Source: Bacillus albus
Lineage (GTDB): Bacteria > Bacillota > Bacilli > Bacillales > Bacillaceae_G
Assembly: GCF_001884185.1 (NCBI RefSeq)
Contig: NZ_MAOE01000111.1
Coordinates: forward strand, 1 to 64,000
DNA: 64,000 bases
Reading direction: 5' to 3'
Below are positions 27,757 through 37,742 of this stretch, one piece after another. A model generated the notes under the pieces. That model saw only the letters and a list, made by a program, of their open reading frames with translations. It was not told where the DNA came from and made no database searches. Numbering within the stretch: the stretch's first letter is position 1; the number at the start of each line of letters is the position of its first letter. The translations under genes and the position numbers were made by a program.

Positions 27757-28734
27757 ATGGCTCAAATGACAATGATTCAAGCAATCACTGATGCTTTACG
27801 CGTTGAAATGAAAAATGACCCTAACGTACTTGTGTTTGGTGAAGACGTTGGTGTAAACGGCGGTGTATTCCGTGCTACTGAAGGTTTACAAGCTGAATTC
27901 GGTGAAGATCGTGTAATGGATACTCCACTTGCAGAGTCTGGTATTGGTGGACTTGCAGTTGGACTTGCACTAGAAGGATTCCGTCCAGTTCCAGAAATCC
28001 AATTCTTCGGTTTCGTATATGAAGTAATGGATTCAATTTCTGGTCAATTAGCTCGTATGCGTTATCGTTCTGGTGGACGTTGGACTGCTCCAGTAACAGT
28101 TCGTTCTCCATTCGGTGGCGGTGTTCATACTCCTGAACTACATGCTGATAGCTTAGAAGGATTAGTGGCTCAACAACCTGGTCTAAAAGTTGTTATTCCA
28201 TCTACTCCATACGATGCAAAAGGTCTTTTAATCTCTGCGATTCGTGACAACGATCCAGTTATCTACTTAGAGCATATGAAATTGTACCGTTCATTCCGTC
28301 AAGATGTACCAGAAGGCGAATACACAATTGATTTAGGTAAAGCTGATATCAAACGTGAAGGTACAGATGTATCTGTTATCGCTTACGGTGCTATGGTTCA
28401 CGCTGCATTAAAAGCTGCTGAAGAACTTGAAAAAGAAGGTATCTCTTTAGAGGTTGTTGACTTACGTACAGTTCAACCATTAGATATCGAAACAATCATC
28501 GCTTCTGTTGAAAAAACAGGCCGCGTAGTTGTAGTTCAAGAAGCGCAAAAACAAGCTGGTATTGCAGCTAACGTTGTAGCGGAAATTAACGACCGTGCAA
28601 TCTTAAACTTAGAAGCTCCAGTTGTACGTGTTGCAGCTGCTGATACAGTATTCCCATTCTCTCAAGCTGAGAGCGTATGGTTACCAAACCATAAAGATAT
28701 TGTTGAAGCTGTTAACAAAGTAATGAACTTCTAA
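27757..28734 (+). CDS. pdhB: Pyruvate dehydrogenase E1 beta subunit
   Basis: Second half of the E1 heterotetramer, 325 residues. [37 protein letters not shown] and [14 protein letters not shown] are the standard E1-beta sequences at the subunit interface and active site. It begins three bases after the pdhA stop, with AAAGGAGTCGAAG as ribosome site inside the end of pdhA. Followed by a 93-base gap holding a stable hairpin, then pdhC. Confidence 0.97.
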   Translation: MAQMTMIQAITDALRVEMKNDPNVLVFGEDVGVNGGVFRATEGLQAEFGEDRVMDTPLAESGIGGLAVGLALEGFRPVPEIQFFGFVYEVMDSISGQLARMRYRSGGRWTAPVTVRSPFGGGVHTPELHADSLEGLVAQQPGLKVVIPSTPYDAKGLLISAIRDNDPVIYLEHMKLYRSFRQDVPEGEYTIDLGKADIKREGTDVSVIAYGAMVHAALKAAEELEKEGISLEVVDLRTVQPLDIETIIASVEKTGRVVVVQEAQKQAGIAANVVAEINDRAILNLEAPVVRVAAADTVFPFSQAESVWLPNHKDIVEAVNKVMNF

Positions 28735-28752
28735 TTTTTAGCTTTTCATGTG

Positions 28753-28784
28753 CAAAAGAAATCAGCACATGCTGGTTTCTTTTG
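28753..28784 (+). other. Stable hairpin between pdhB and pdhC
   Basis: CAAAAGAAATCAGC-ACAT-GCTGGTTTCTTTTG, 14 pairs with one wobble and no T-run behind it. It may be an RNA-processing or stability element that sets E1 against E2/E3 levels rather than a terminator. Confidence 0.55.
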
Positions 28785-28827
28785 TACATATTCTATAATA
28801 ATGAAATGAATCAGGGGGCTGAATTCC

Positions 28828-30117
28828 GTGGCATTTGAATTTAAACTACCAGATATCGGTGAAGGTATCCACGAAGGTGAAATCGTAAAATGGTTTATTA
28901 AACCAGGCGATGAAGTAAACGAAGACGATGTACTTCTTGAAGTACAAAATGATAAAGCAGTAGTAGAAATCCCTTCTCCAGTTAAAGGTAAAGTACTTGA
29001 AGTACTTGTAGAAGAAGGAACAGTTGCAATCGTAGGAGATACATTAATTAAATTTGATGCTCCTGGATACGAAAACCTTAAATTTAAAGGTGACGATCAT
29101 GATGCAGCTCCAAAAGCTGAAGAAGCAGCAGTAGAAGCTCCAGCAGCGGAAGCTACTCCAGCAGCAACTGCAGAAGTGGTAAATGAGCGCGTAATCGCTA
29201 TGCCATCTGTTCGTAAATATGCTCGTGAAAACGGCGTAGACATTCATAAAGTAGCTGGTTCTGGTAAGAACGGCCGTATCGTAAAAGCTGACATCGATGC
29301 ATTTGCAAATGGTGGACAAGCAGTATCAGCAACTGAGGCTCCAGCAGCAGTAGAAGCTACTCCAGCAGCAGCGAAAGAAGAAGCACCAAAAGCACAACCA
29401 ATCCCAGCTGGTGAATATCCAGAAACTCGTGAGAAAATGAGTGGTATCCGTAAAGCGATTGCAAAAGCAATGGTTAACTCTAAGCACACAGCTCCTCACG
29501 TAACATTAATGGATGAAGTTGATGTAACTGAGCTTGTTGCTCACCGTAAGAAGTTCAAAGCTGTTGCAGCTGACAAAGGTATTAAATTAACTTACCTTCC
29601 ATACGTTGTTAAAGCTTTAACATCTGCATTACGTGAATTCCCAATGTTGAATACTGCTTTAGACGATGCTTCTCAAGAAATCGTTCATAAACATTACTTC
29701 AACATCGGTATCGCAGCTGATACAGACAAAGGTCTATTAGTACCAGTTGTTAAAGATACAGATCGTAAATCAATCTTCACTATTTCTAACGAGATCAATG
29801 ATCTTGCTGGTAAAGCACGTGAAGGTCGCTTAGCTCCGGCTGAAATGAAAGGTGCTTCTTGCACAATTACAAACATTGGTTCTGCAGGTGGACAATGGTT
29901 CACTCCAGTTATCAACCACCCAGAAGTAGCAATCCTTGGTATCGGCCGTATCGCTGAAAAACCAGTTGTGAAAAACGGTGAGATTGTTGCAGCTCCAGTA
30001 TTAGCATTATCTCTAAGCTTTGACCATCGTTTAATTGACGGCGCAACTGCTCAAAAAGCATTAAACCAAATTAAACGTCTATTGAATGACCCACAATTAT
30101 TAGTAATGGAGGCGTAA
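28828..30117 (+). CDS. pdhC: Dihydrolipoyl acetyltransferase, PDH E2
   Basis: Core of the PDH complex, 429 residues. Lipoyl domain 1-80 with the lipoylated Lys43 ([14 protein letters not shown]); Ala/Pro/Glu-rich linker (about 88-115); subunit-binding domain 125-160 ([19 protein letters not shown]); second Ala-rich linker; catalytic domain from 200 ending in [12 protein letters not shown] with the catalytic His. GTG start after AGGGGG. One lipoyl domain, as in other Bacillus E2p. Encoded after the hairpin and followed five bases later by pdhD. Confidence 0.97.
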   Translation: MAFEFKLPDIGEGIHEGEIVKWFIKPGDEVNEDDVLLEVQNDKAVVEIPSPVKGKVLEVLVEEGTVAIVGDTLIKFDAPGYENLKFKGDDHDAAPKAEEAAVEAPAAEATPAATAEVVNERVIAMPSVRKYARENGVDIHKVAGSGKNGRIVKADIDAFANGGQAVSATEAPAAVEATPAAAKEEAPKAQPIPAGEYPETREKMSGIRKAIAKAMVNSKHTAPHVTLMDEVDVTELVAHRKKFKAVAADKGIKLTYLPYVVKALTSALREFPMLNTALDDASQEIVHKHYFNIGIAADTDKGLLVPVVKDTDRKSIFTISNEINDLAGKAREGRLAPAEMKGASCTITNIGSAGGQWFTPVINHPEVAILGIGRIAEKPVVKNGEIVAAPVLALSLSFDHRLIDGATAQKALNQIKRLLNDPQLLVMEA

Positions 30118-30122
30118 TAACA

Positions 30123-31535
30123 ATGGTAGTAGGAGATTTCCCAATTGAATTAGATACAGTCGTTGTTGGTGCAGGTCCTGGTGGATACGTTGCGGCAATT
30201 CGTGCAGCACAATTAGGTCAAAAGGTAGCAATTATTGAAAAAGCTAACCTTGGTGGCGTATGCTTAAACGTTGGATGTATTCCTTCAAAAGCGTTAATCA
30301 ATGCAGGTCATCGTTATGAGAATGCAATGCATTCTGATGACATGGGTATCACTGCAGAGAACGTAAAAGTTGACTTTACAAAAGTTCAAGAATGGAAAAA
30401 CGGCGTAGTTAAGAAATTAACTGGCGGTGTTGAAGGCCTTCTTAAAGGTAACAAAGTTGAAATCATTCGCGGTGAAGCTTACTTCGTAGATGCTAACACA
30501 TTACGCGTAATGACTGAAGATGCAGCTCAAACTTACACGTTTAAAAATGCTGTTCTTGCAACTGGTTCTACACCAATCGAAATTCCTGGATTCAAATACT
30601 CTAAACGTGTTATCAACTCTACAGGTGCTTTAAGCTTACCAGAAATTCCTAAAAAACTTGTTGTAATCGGCGGCGGTTACATCGGTATGGAATTAGGTAC
30701 TGCATATGCTAACTTCGGTACAGAAGTTACTGTAGTAGAAGCTGGTGACGAAATCTTAGCTGGTTTCGAAAAAGCTATGAGCTCTGTTGTTAAACGTGCT
30801 CTACAGAAAAAAGGTAACGTAAATATCCATACAAAAGCTATGGCTAAAGGCGTTGAAGAAACAGAAACTGGCGTAAAAGTTAGCTTCGAAGTTAAAGGTG
30901 AAATCCAAACTGTAGAAGCAGATTACGTATTAGTAACTGTAGGTCGTCGTCCAAACACTCAAGAAATCGGTCTTGAGCAAGTTGGAGTTAAAATGACTGA
31001 CCGCGGCATCATCGAAATCGATGAGCAATGTCGTACAAACGTACCAAATATCTATGCAATCGGTGATATCGTTCCTGGACCACCATTAGCTCACAAAGCT
31101 TCTTACGAAGGTAAAGTAGCTGTTGAAGCAATTAGTGGCCATGCATCAGCAATCGATTACATCGGAATTCCTGCAGTATGCTTCACTGATCCAGAATTAG
31201 CATCTGTTGGTTACACTAAGAAACAAGCTGAAGAAGCTGGAATGACTGTAACTGTATCTAAGTTCCCATTCGCTGCAAACGGTCGTGCGTTATCATTAAA
31301 TAGCACTGACGGTTTCTTACAACTTGTAACACGTAAAGAAGATGGTCTTCTTGTAGGTGCTCAAGTTGCAGGTGCAGGTGCTTCTGATATTATCTCTGAG
31401 ATTGGTTTAGCTATCGAAGCAGGAATGACTGCAGAAGATATCGCTCAAACAATCCATGCTCACCCAACATTAGGTGAAATCACAATGGAAGCAGCTGAAG
31501 TTGCTCTTGGAATGCCAATTCACATTGTAAAATAA
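30123..31535 (+). CDS. pdhD: Dihydrolipoamide dehydrogenase, E3
   Basis: Reoxidises the lipoyl group and makes NADH; shared by PDH and other 2-oxoacid complexes. 470 residues. FAD fold [17 protein letters not shown] near 16; redox disulfide in [18 protein letters not shown] fold [20 protein letters not shown]-terminal HAHPTLGE with the catalytic His-Glu. GGAGGCG lies in the end of pdhC, so the two are coupled. A strong terminator ends the operon. Confidence 0.97.
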   Translation: MVVGDFPIELDTVVVGAGPGGYVAAIRAAQLGQKVAIIEKANLGGVCLNVGCIPSKALINAGHRYENAMHSDDMGITAENVKVDFTKVQEWKNGVVKKLTGGVEGLLKGNKVEIIRGEAYFVDANTLRVMTEDAAQTYTFKNAVLATGSTPIEIPGFKYSKRVINSTGALSLPEIPKKLVVIGGGYIGMELGTAYANFGTEVTVVEAGDEILAGFEKAMSSVVKRALQKKGNVNIHTKAMAKGVEETETGVKVSFEVKGEIQTVEADYVLVTVGRRPNTQEIGLEQVGVKMTDRGIIEIDEQCRTNVPNIYAIGDIVPGPPLAHKASYEGKVAVEAISGHASAIDYIGIPAVCFTDPELASVGYTKKQAEEAGMTVTVSKFPFAANGRALSLNSTDGFLQLVTRKEDGLLVGAQVAGAGASDIISEIGLAIEAGMTAEDIAQTIHAHPTLGEITMEAAEVALGMPIHIVK

Positions 31536-31546
31536 TTTAAGTAATG

Positions 31547-31587
31547 AAAATAGCCCATCTCTTATTTAAAGAGATGGGCTATTTTTT
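31547..31587 (+). terminator. Terminator of the pdh operon
   Basis: AAAATAGCCCATCTCTT-ATTTA-AAGAGATGGGCTATTTT hairpin, 17 pairs, followed by TT-rich sequence. Confidence 0.95.
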
Positions 31588-31770
31588 ATTTTAATAAAAA
31601 CGGCTTGCAAGGTCTTTATATGTAGTTGTCGAATGAATATATAATACTTTAATTAAATGATTAGAACATATATAAATTCAAAAGCCACATATGCTTTCGT
31701 ATAATATGTAATTGATTCAAACATAATCCCATATATTAATAAAATAGAGCATGTCAAAGGAGAAGGTTCC

Positions 31771-31998
31771 ATGAGAAGATTACATGTTATATTTTATCAT
31801 TTTTTATTATGGAGTGGTTTTTCCGTAGTACTATCATTGTCAAATGGTGATAAGTTGCATTATAAAGTAATTCTATTTTTTGTGTTTCTTTATTTAGCAT
31901 ATGTGATCGCATATTTTGTATTGCAAATTAGAAAGCAGGCATTATTCCTTACGTGTTCAAATTGCATACTTTTCTTAATCATATTTTCTATTTTTTAA
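31771..31998 (+). CDS. Small membrane protein, function unknown
   Basis: 75 residues, three hydrophobic segments (about 8-24, 33-51 and 58-75) with short charged turns (SNGDKLHYK, QIRKQA). I recognise no family. The ribosome site AAAGGAGAAGG and the ATG are well spaced, which supports it as a real gene. It ends at 31998, one base from the convergent gene, with no clear terminator. Confidence 0.6.
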   Translation: MRRLHVIFYHFLLWSGFSVVLSLSNGDKLHYKVILFFVFLYLAYVIAYFVLQIRKQALFLTCSNCILFLIIFSIF

Positions 31999-31999
31999 A

Positions 32000-32392
32000 T
32001 TAACGTTTATAGAAATACATTGTTCTTCCATTAAATAATTGTAACTCTCCTTCTAATTTCTTCGCTAGAAAACGGCAAAATTCATTTGCTTTTCCTTTAT
32101 CACCAAATTTTGCATTAGGTGGTAAAGAAATTTGAATAAAAGATTGTTCCTTTTCTATACCGATACCAACATAAATGGAGTCATATCGATCGTGAGTAGA
32201 TTGTAGTTTTAATGTTGTTGCTGATGTATCTAAAATTTCATAAGGAAAAGCGGTATTTGTATAAGCGTAATTAATTTGAACACCGGTTTTGGAAGTAACT
32301 GTTTGATAGTAATGAAAAAGTTGTTTTATATCATCTATTGAAACAGATTGTTGACTGGATTTAGGTACAAGCGTAATAAAGGCATGTTGCAT
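32000..32392 (-). CDS. DUF1885-like protein, function unknown
   Basis: 130 residues, soluble alpha/beta protein. HAFITLVPKSSQQSVSIDDIKQL at the start and IEKEQSFIQISLPPNAKFGDKGKANEFCRFLAKKLEGEL towards the end match my recollection of the DUF1885 family of bacilli; this is not certain. No catalytic motif is visible. AGGGGGAACTTATAT region precedes the ATG. Divergent from the next gene. Confidence 0.6.
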   Translation of the reverse strand: MQHAFITLVPKSSQQSVSIDDIKQLFHYYQTVTSKTGVQINYAYTNTAFPYEILDTSATTLKLQSTHDRYDSIYVGIGIEKEQSFIQISLPPNAKFGDKGKANEFCRFLAKKLEGELQLFNGRTMYFYKR

Positions 32393-32520
32393 ATAAGTTC
32401 CCCCTAACTTAGTAGAATACTATCATTCTACCTCCTACTGAATTTTTTGACAATTAAAAGGAGTATTACTTTTTTTGTTTAATATACTAAATGAAAGGTG
32501 ATGGAGAAAGGTGGAAATCG

Positions 32521-32817
32521 ATGTTTGAAAAATTGTATGATGAGCATGAAAGTGTGAAGGTACGATTTTTGGGGTTTATGACACATGATACTCGTTATGA
32601 TTTTGGTGTTATTTATACAAATATGTTTTTTGGAAAGCCGCTCATTGTTTGTATGCAAACAGGAAGATCTACTTTACTTGGACGAGATGATGTAGAGAAT
32701 GTTCAACATATACAGGAAATTTTCAAATTAGGATCAGAAGGTGAAGCAGCGGAGTTAGCTCAGTTTTTCTCATTTCTAGTTCCATCTACATCTTTGCATG
32801 CAGAATATGAAGAATAA
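32521..32817 (+). CDS. DUF3055-like small protein
   Basis: 98 residues. MFEKLYDEHESVKVRFLGF, DTRYDFGVIYTNMFFGKPLIVCMQTGRS and a helical C-terminus (GEAAELAQFFSFLVPS) suggest the DUF3055 family of Firmicutes. Function unknown. The start at 32521 follows AGAAAGGTGG; the same frame opens at 32491 but without support. A terminator follows, then the SR1P promoter. Confidence 0.6.
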   Translation: MFEKLYDEHESVKVRFLGFMTHDTRYDFGVIYTNMFFGKPLIVCMQTGRSTLLGRDDVENVQHIQEIFKLGSEGEAAELAQFFSFLVPSTSLHAEYEE

Positions 32818-32825
32818 ATAATGTA

Positions 32826-32857
32826 AAACAGTCGTACGTATAAATATGGCTGTTTTT
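32826..32857 (+). terminator. Terminator before the SR1P locus
   Basis: AAACAGTC / GGCTGTTT stem, eight pairs including a wobble, then TTTTG. Confidence 0.65.
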
Positions 32858-32898
32858 TGTTTGAATATCGCATACTAATTTAAATTGAAAATATTTAA

Positions 32899-32909
32899 TG
32901 TGTTATACT
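32899..32909. promoter_or_regulatory. CcpN operator 1 upstream of the SR1P promoter
   Basis: TGTGTTATACT is an exact fit to the CcpN box TRTGHYATAYW, placed 10 bases upstream of the -35. It is the mirror image of the second box at 32930-32940. Confidence 0.7.
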
Positions 32910-32918
32910 AAAAACCTA

Positions 32919-32947
32919 TTGACGTAAAAAGTATAACATATTAAAAT
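32919..32947 (+). promoter_or_regulatory. Promoter of the SR1-like RNA
   Basis: TTGACG and TAAAAT with a 17-base spacer, a good vegetative promoter. CcpN-type boxes flank the -35 and abut the -10. Predicted start of transcription is near 32954. Confidence 0.7.
32930..32940. promoter_or_regulatory. CcpN operator 2 in the promoter spacer
   Basis: AGTATAACATA; its reverse complement TATGTTATACT fits TRTGHYATAYW exactly. It lies in the spacer just before the -10, so binding would block RNA polymerase or its escape. Confidence 0.7.
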
Positions 32948-33010
32948 AAAGACAGAAAGTTAAGCGGTTACAAAAGTTTTTGGGATTATAAACTTAGGGG
33001 GAAATGAAAA

Positions 33011-33139
33011 ATGGGAACGATCGTATGTCAAGATTGTGAAGGTACAATTGCACACTTCGAGGATGAAAAAGTAACGGTACTTTACGGGAAATGTGGATCT
33101 TGCGGATGTGATCACACAGAGCATACAAAAGCCCAATAA
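33011..33139 (+). CDS. SR1P peptide, copy 1
   Basis: 42 residues. MGTIVCQDCEGTIAHFEDEK then VTVLYGKCG is the SR1P family sequence, with a CQDC and a CGSCGC knuckle that may bind zinc. In B. subtilis SR1P binds glyceraldehyde-3-phosphate dehydrogenase GapA and promotes its binding to RNase J1. AGGGGGAAATG is the ribosome site. First of three tandem copies; it differs from copies 2 and 3 mainly at residues 8, 14 and the tail (DHTEHTKAQ). Confidence 0.88.
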   Translation: MGTIVCQDCEGTIAHFEDEKVTVLYGKCGSCGCDHTEHTKAQ

Positions 33140-33198
33140 TTGATAGGAAATGGACAGCTAAAAGTTTTTAGGACCATAAACTTAGGGGGAAATGAAAA

Positions 33199-33327
33199 AT
33201 GGGAACAATCGTATGCCAAGTATGTGAAGGAACAATCGGACATTTTGAAGATGAAAAAACGACAGTGCTTTACGGGAAATGTGGTACAAATTGTGACTGT
33301 GCTAATAAAGATAAGGCGAAAGCTTAA
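33199..33327 (+). CDS. SR1P peptide, copy 2
   Basis: 42 residues, starting MGTIVCQVCEGTIGHFEDEK. The C-terminal knuckle reads CGTNCDC and the tail is ANKDKAKA, the most diverged of the three. The 40 bases ahead of the ATG repeat the leader of copy 1, including AAAGTTTTT and TAAACTTAGGGGGAAAT, so the duplicated unit spans leader and frame (188 bases between the first two starts). No stop or frame damage. Confidence 0.88.
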   Translation: MGTIVCQVCEGTIGHFEDEKTTVLYGKCGTNCDCANKDKAKA

Positions 33328-33371
33328 TTATAAATAAGTAGATTATTATTAAAACTCAGGGGGAAATAAAA

Positions 33372-33500
33372 ATGGGAACAATCGTATGCCAAGTATGTGA
33401 AGGAACAATCGGACATTTTGAAGATGAAAAATCAACAGTACTTTACGGAAAATGTGGATCTCATTGCGAGTGTGACCATAAAGAACATGCAAAAGCTTAA
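33372..33500 (+). CDS. SR1P peptide, copy 3
   Basis: 42 residues, identical to copy 2 for the first 20 residues, then STVLYGKCGSHCECDHKEH. The spacing from copy 2 is 173 bases and the leader keeps only ACTCAGGGGGAAAT. The near identity of copies 2 and 3 suggests the later duplication produced these two. A perfect terminator follows six bases after the stop. Confidence 0.88.
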   Translation: MGTIVCQVCEGTIGHFEDEKSTVLYGKCGSHCECDHKEHAKA

Positions 33501-33505
33501 ATAAG

Positions 33506-33537
33506 AAAAAGCGCCTACATATGTAGGCGCTTTTTTT
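33506..33537. terminator. Bidirectional terminator SR1P/tgl
   Basis: AAAAAGCGCCTACAT directly followed by its complement ATGTAGGCGCTTTTT and more T. Serves the SR1P transcript and the convergent tgl. Confidence 0.93.
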
Positions 33538-34366
33538 AATAAATTGTAGTTGTATTGCCAACTGTTGCAACGATTGCATCATCTCGAATTGGAATAAACC
33601 CTATGGATGTCTGTGGAGCTTTAGGAGAAGTGTAGTGGCTCATGAGACGGCTATCAATACGAGTAATAGTATCGGTCAAAAAAGCTGAAATAAAAGCGTA
33701 AGGGATTCGTCGTTCATTTAACGAGTATATAATTTCCTCTTTTGTTTTTACACCTACGCCATGTCCGTAAAAAAAGAAATTTCCTAGATAGATAGTATTT
33801 TCTCCTTGCCACTCAATTGTAGCTGGATTCACTTGTGGATTTTTAAAATAAACGAGATCACCTGGTACAAGATCGCCACCCGTTTTTGTTATGAGTTTTA
33901 AATCTTGATCGTAGTCCCATGTATAAAGTAAAAGGTTTGCAAAGAGGCGGTTGAAAGTTTCTTCTTCATACAATGATAGTAAAGCTTTGTAAAAAATAAT
34001 AATCATCGCGGTGGCACATTCAGTTCCATATAGTTTTCCGTTTTTAAAAATATCTTGTATGGCAATGGAAGGGGGTATGTGTGGAAGGAGCTCGAATCCT
34101 CCAAGTGACGTTCTTTTCCAATACTGAGGGTTGCAAAAGGATTGTTGAAATGTGCGAAACTGAAATCCACTTTGAAACAGTTCTAGTGCAGAAGTAATAA
34201 TATTAACGCGCAAGTTTAAATCAAAGCTGAGTTCATCAGATGTTCGGAAGGAATAGATTTCTTGATTTCCTGCCATTATAGATAAAATTTGTTGTTTCTC
34301 AGCTGCAAATGGCTCATATTCATTTGTGATATAAGGATGTACAATAGAACGGCCTATTACAATCAT
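33536..34366 (-). CDS. tgl: Spore coat protein-glutamine gamma-glutamyltransferase
   Basis: Cross-links spore coat proteins through Gln-Lys isopeptide bonds late in sporulation. 276 residues. The catalytic Cys117 is in [20 protein letters not shown], the signature of Bacillus Tgl. Further conserved segments are TWDYDQDL and [22 protein letters not shown] holds the histidine expected in the active site. It stands between the SR1P locus and speA on the minus strand. The ribosome site upstream (GGTGGGGAT) is moderate. Expression in the mother cell is expected from family knowledge only. Confidence 0.92.
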   Translation of the reverse strand: MIVIGRSIVHPYITNEYEPFAAEKQQILSIMAGNQEIYSFRTSDELSFDLNLRVNIITSALELFQSGFQFRTFQQSFCNPQYWKRTSLGGFELLPHIPPSIAIQDIFKNGKLYGTECATAMIIIFYKALLSLYEEETFNRLFANLLLYTWDYDQDLKLITKTGGDLVPGDLVYFKNPQVNPATIEWQGENTIYLGNFFFYGHGVGVKTKEEIIYSLNERRIPYAFISAFLTDTITRIDSRLMSHYTSPKAPQTSIGFIPIRDDAIVATVGNTTTIY

Positions 34367-34441
34367 AATAGTATCCCCACCTATACGTTACATTACATAA
34401 TATCGTATGAGAAAAGGGAAAAAGGGTGAAAGAAAAGCCTA

Positions 34442-35914
34442 TCAACTGATAGGCTTGTACTCTTTAATCACACGTAGTGTTTGTAATGTCATATCTTCAG
34501 GACCTTGTACAGGTAAACCTGCTTCTAAGTTTTTACGAATATACTCTAAGTTATCTTGTGTAATAATTTCCCCCGGAGTAAAGATTGGAATCCCTGGTGG
34601 ATAAACCATAACGAAATCAGCTATAATACGACCGGCTGCATTTTCAAATGGAATGACTTCTGTTTCCGAATAAAAAGCATCTCGTGGAGAAAGTGCTAGC
34701 ACTGGTATTTCTGGAATTTCTACTTGTATTTGAACACCTTTATCAGCTTTATTTCTAAATGTTGCTGCTAAATCTTGTAATGCTGCAATAAGTGTATTCG
34801 TCTCACTTTCTGTATCCCCGAAAGTGACAAGACATAGTATGTTGTATAAATCTGAGAGTTCTACTTCAATATTATATTGCTCTCTCAGCCATACTTCAGC
34901 TTGATGGCCTGTAATACCTAAATCTTTTACAGATACAATTATCTTTGTAGGATCATAGTTAAAAGTAGCATCCGTGCCTAGCATTTCTTTTCCAGGACAG
35001 TAAAGATGCTCAATATCATTTATAGCATTACGAACTTGTTCTGCTAATTGTATTGTTTGTTCTATGAGTGCAGTTCCTTCTGTAGCAAGACGTTTTCTAG
35101 CAACATCAAGAGATGCTAATAAGATGTAAGAAGTTGATGTAGTCGTAAGCATGCTAATAATAGATTGAACATGTTTTACGTTCACAAGGCCTTCTTTCAC
35201 ATTAAGAATAGAACTTTGCGTTAAAGATCCTCCTAATTTGTGAACACTTGTTGCCGCCATATCAGCCCCAGCTTGCATCGCTGACATCGGCAATTCATCG
35301 TGAAAATGAATATGAACACCATGAGCCTCATCAACGAGTACAGGGATATCGTAAGAATGTGCTAATTGTACAATCTGTTCTAAATCGGCAGCGAAGCCAA
35401 AGTATGTTGGATTAATAACAAGTAAGCCTTTCGCATCTGGGTGCTCTTCAAGCGCCTTTTTGACAGATTTAATTGTAATTCCATGTGAAATACCGAGTTT
35501 TGGATCGATCTCAGGATGCATAAAAATCGGTTTTGCACCTGAGAAGATAATAGCTGACATTACTGATTTATGCACGTTTCTTGGTACTAGGATTTTATCA
35601 CCAGGACCGCAAACGCTCATCACCATTGTCATAATTGCGCCACTTGTACCTTGAATGGAAAAAAAAGTATGGTCTGCACCGAATGCAGCGGCTGCTAAAT
35701 CTTGTGCTTCTTTAATCATACCTTTTGGATGATGTAAATCATCGAGCGGCGCAATATTAATTAAATCAATTGCTAATGCATTATGCCCAATAAATTCGCG
35801 AAATGTAGGATCCATGCCTTGTCCTTTTTTATGACCAGGAATATGGAATTGAATTGGATTTCGCTTACTGTGCTCAACTAAAGCGGTAAACAATGGTGTT
35901 TCGTATTGGGACAA
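34442..35914 (-). CDS. speA: Arginine decarboxylase (Orn/Lys/Arg decarboxylase family)
   Basis: PLP enzyme making agmatine from arginine, first step to polyamines. 490 residues, the length of B. subtilis SpeA. FHIPGHKKGQG near the start is the family signature; PVLVDEAHGVHIHF leads to the cofactor Lys226 in SVHKLGGS. The small C-terminal domain starts near 380. The TTG start at 35914 is preferred since AAGGGGTG lies six bases before it; GTG 35923 is part of that site. Synteny pdhD-SR1-speA-yktA matches B. subtilis and supports arginine rather than lysine as substrate. Confidence 0.9.
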   Translation of the reverse strand: MSQYETPLFTALVEHSKRNPIQFHIPGHKKGQGMDPTFREFIGHNALAIDLINIAPLDDLHHPKGMIKEAQDLAAAAFGADHTFFSIQGTSGAIMTMVMSVCGPGDKILVPRNVHKSVMSAIIFSGAKPIFMHPEIDPKLGISHGITIKSVKKALEEHPDAKGLLVINPTYFGFAADLEQIVQLAHSYDIPVLVDEAHGVHIHFHDELPMSAMQAGADMAATSVHKLGGSLTQSSILNVKEGLVNVKHVQSIISMLTTTSTSYILLASLDVARKRLATEGTALIEQTIQLAEQVRNAINDIEHLYCPGKEMLGTDATFNYDPTKIIVSVKDLGITGHQAEVWLREQYNIEVELSDLYNILCLVTFGDTESETNTLIAALQDLAATFRNKADKGVQIQVEIPEIPVLALSPRDAFYSETEVIPFENAAGRIIADFVMVYPPGIPIFTPGEIITQDNLEYIRKNLEAGLPVQGPEDMTLQTLRVIKEYKPIS

Positions 35915-36551
<637 letters not shown>

Positions 36552-36601
36552 AAAATATTTTGAAAAATAAAAACTGAAGTGATATAATGTGATAACAACT
36601 A

Positions 36602-36629
36602 AAAACGGACAATATAAATTGTCCGTTTT
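36602..36629. terminator. Bidirectional terminator yktA/yktB
   Basis: AAAACGGACAAT-ATAA-ATTGTCCGTTTT hairpin, 12 pairs. Confidence 0.92.
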
Positions 36630-36632
36630 CTA

Positions 36633-37259
36633 CTATCGATTACAAAGTGCATATAAAGGAAGGAGTGATTGCATCGTAGATTCAATCTTAGCAAGGAATT
36701 GTTCGTTGGTCATTGCTGAAAACTCCTCTGGTGATATATGGATACCAACTAATAATTCTGCTTTTTTTACAGTAGCTAGGCGTTCAATCATCTTTTGTAA
36801 GTCTTCCGTTTCAAGTGTTTTATGTAATTTTACACTTGGTTTAGTATGGTCAATGGACCAAACGAAGTCATTTGGAATATTTGTTTTTAAATCATTTAAA
36901 TGTTCTAAGAAGGCGTAAGCCGTCTCCACTTTTTGTGGACACTCATAGATTAAACCAAAGTATATAAAGGCATGAGTACCCCATAATCCAATTTGGAAAT
37001 GTGGCAGCATTTTATATCCTCGTTTATTTGTTGAAAAAGCAACCCAAGTATCGTTTGGTGGATTGACTTTACGACGTGCATGTTTTGCGACATGATAAAA
37101 AAAGTTCTCATCAGTTTGTTTTGATAAATATGCTGCAAACTGTTCCCCTAAAGCTTCTAGCTTAGGATGAATGTTCGTTTTAATTGCACTCATTCGTTCT
37201 TCGAGACCGTCAACTGTAAAAACCTCAAAATCAGTTGATTTGAATGTTTGTAGTGTCAT
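36633..37259 (-). CDS. yktB: YktB, DUF1054/UPF0637 family
   Basis: 208 residues, soluble alpha/beta protein without known function. [55 protein letters not shown] and [13 protein letters not shown] are typical of the family. GTTGGAGGAACAATC precedes the ATG. Convergent with yktA, divergent from ykzI. Confidence 0.88.
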   Translation of the reverse strand: MTLQTFKSTDFEVFTVDGLEERMSAIKTNIHPKLEALGEQFAAYLSKQTDENFFYHVAKHARRKVNPPNDTWVAFSTNKRGYKMLPHFQIGLWGTHAFIYFGLIYECPQKVETAYAFLEHLNDLKTNIPNDFVWSIDHTKPSVKLHKTLETEDLQKMIERLATVKKAELLVGIHISPEEFSAMTNEQFLAKIESTMQSLLPLYALCNR

Positions 37260-37465
37260 GATTGTTCCTCCAACTCCTATTTTGCTTTTATTTTAGCATA
37301 GCTTGTACTATTCATAAAAAAAACAGCACAAAAAAATTTAAATAAAAAAATATAATTTTGTTGCATAGATGATTTATCCAACATAGTATAGTATAAAACA
37401 AAAAATCAGAAAATTAAATCAATTCTAGTCCGAGGGCAGACGAATATTGGGAGGAGGCAAATAAT

Positions 37466-37654
37466 ATGAGACAGGTGATTAATGCGTTAAAGAGAACAGA
37501 TGCTGAAAAGAGAATTCCGGTGCTACGTTTGGAGCTAGATTATGAATTAGCAACTTTATATGATGCGATGATGGAAGATGATAAACAGAAAAAAGAAGAG
37601 TGTGTACAAAAGTTAGAAGTGTTAAGACTTGAAATGATTCGTTTAGAAGCGTAA
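37466..37654 (+). CDS. ykzI: YkzI-like small helical protein
   Basis: 62 residues, two or three charged helices (RIPVLRLELDYELATLYDAMMEDD, then KKEECVQKLEVLRLEMIRLEA), perhaps a helical hairpin. Gene position between yktB and suhB equals B. subtilis ykzI. Function unknown. GGGAGGAGGC is a very strong ribosome site. A terminator lies between it and suhB. Confidence 0.75.
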   Translation: MRQVINALKRTDAEKRIPVLRLELDYELATLYDAMMEDDKQKKEECVQKLEVLRLEMIRLEA

Positions 37655-37685
37655 TAATAGTATATGTATAAAAAATTAGTTGGTG

Positions 37686-37711
37686 CGAACCTTATAAAGG
37701 GTTCGTTTTTT
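37686..37711 (+). terminator. Terminator of ykzI
   Basis: CGAACC...GGTTCG stem with an eight-base loop, then TTTTTT. Confidence 0.8.
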
Positions 37712-37742
37712 CTGTGAACAGTATAGATCGGAGTGTTTAAAC

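Larger units (their letters stand above)
32954..33537 (+). ncRNA. SR1-like dual-function RNA with three SR1P frames
   Basis: B. subtilis SR1 is a ~205-base RNA between pdhD and speA; it pairs with ahrC mRNA and encodes SR1P. This locus has the same neighbours (pdhD upstream, speA downstream), a CcpN-type promoter and one terminator at the end, but three SR1P frames, giving a ~580-base transcript. Leaders of copies 1 and 2 share TAAACTTAGGGGGAAATG. No separate promoter is seen before copies 2 and 3. The ends are inferred. Confidence 0.55.

Noticed and set aside
33011-33500. Tandem units read as a CRISPR-like or satellite repeat
   Set aside because: The repeats are three intact SR1P genes with synonymous and coding differences, too few and too long for CRISPR.
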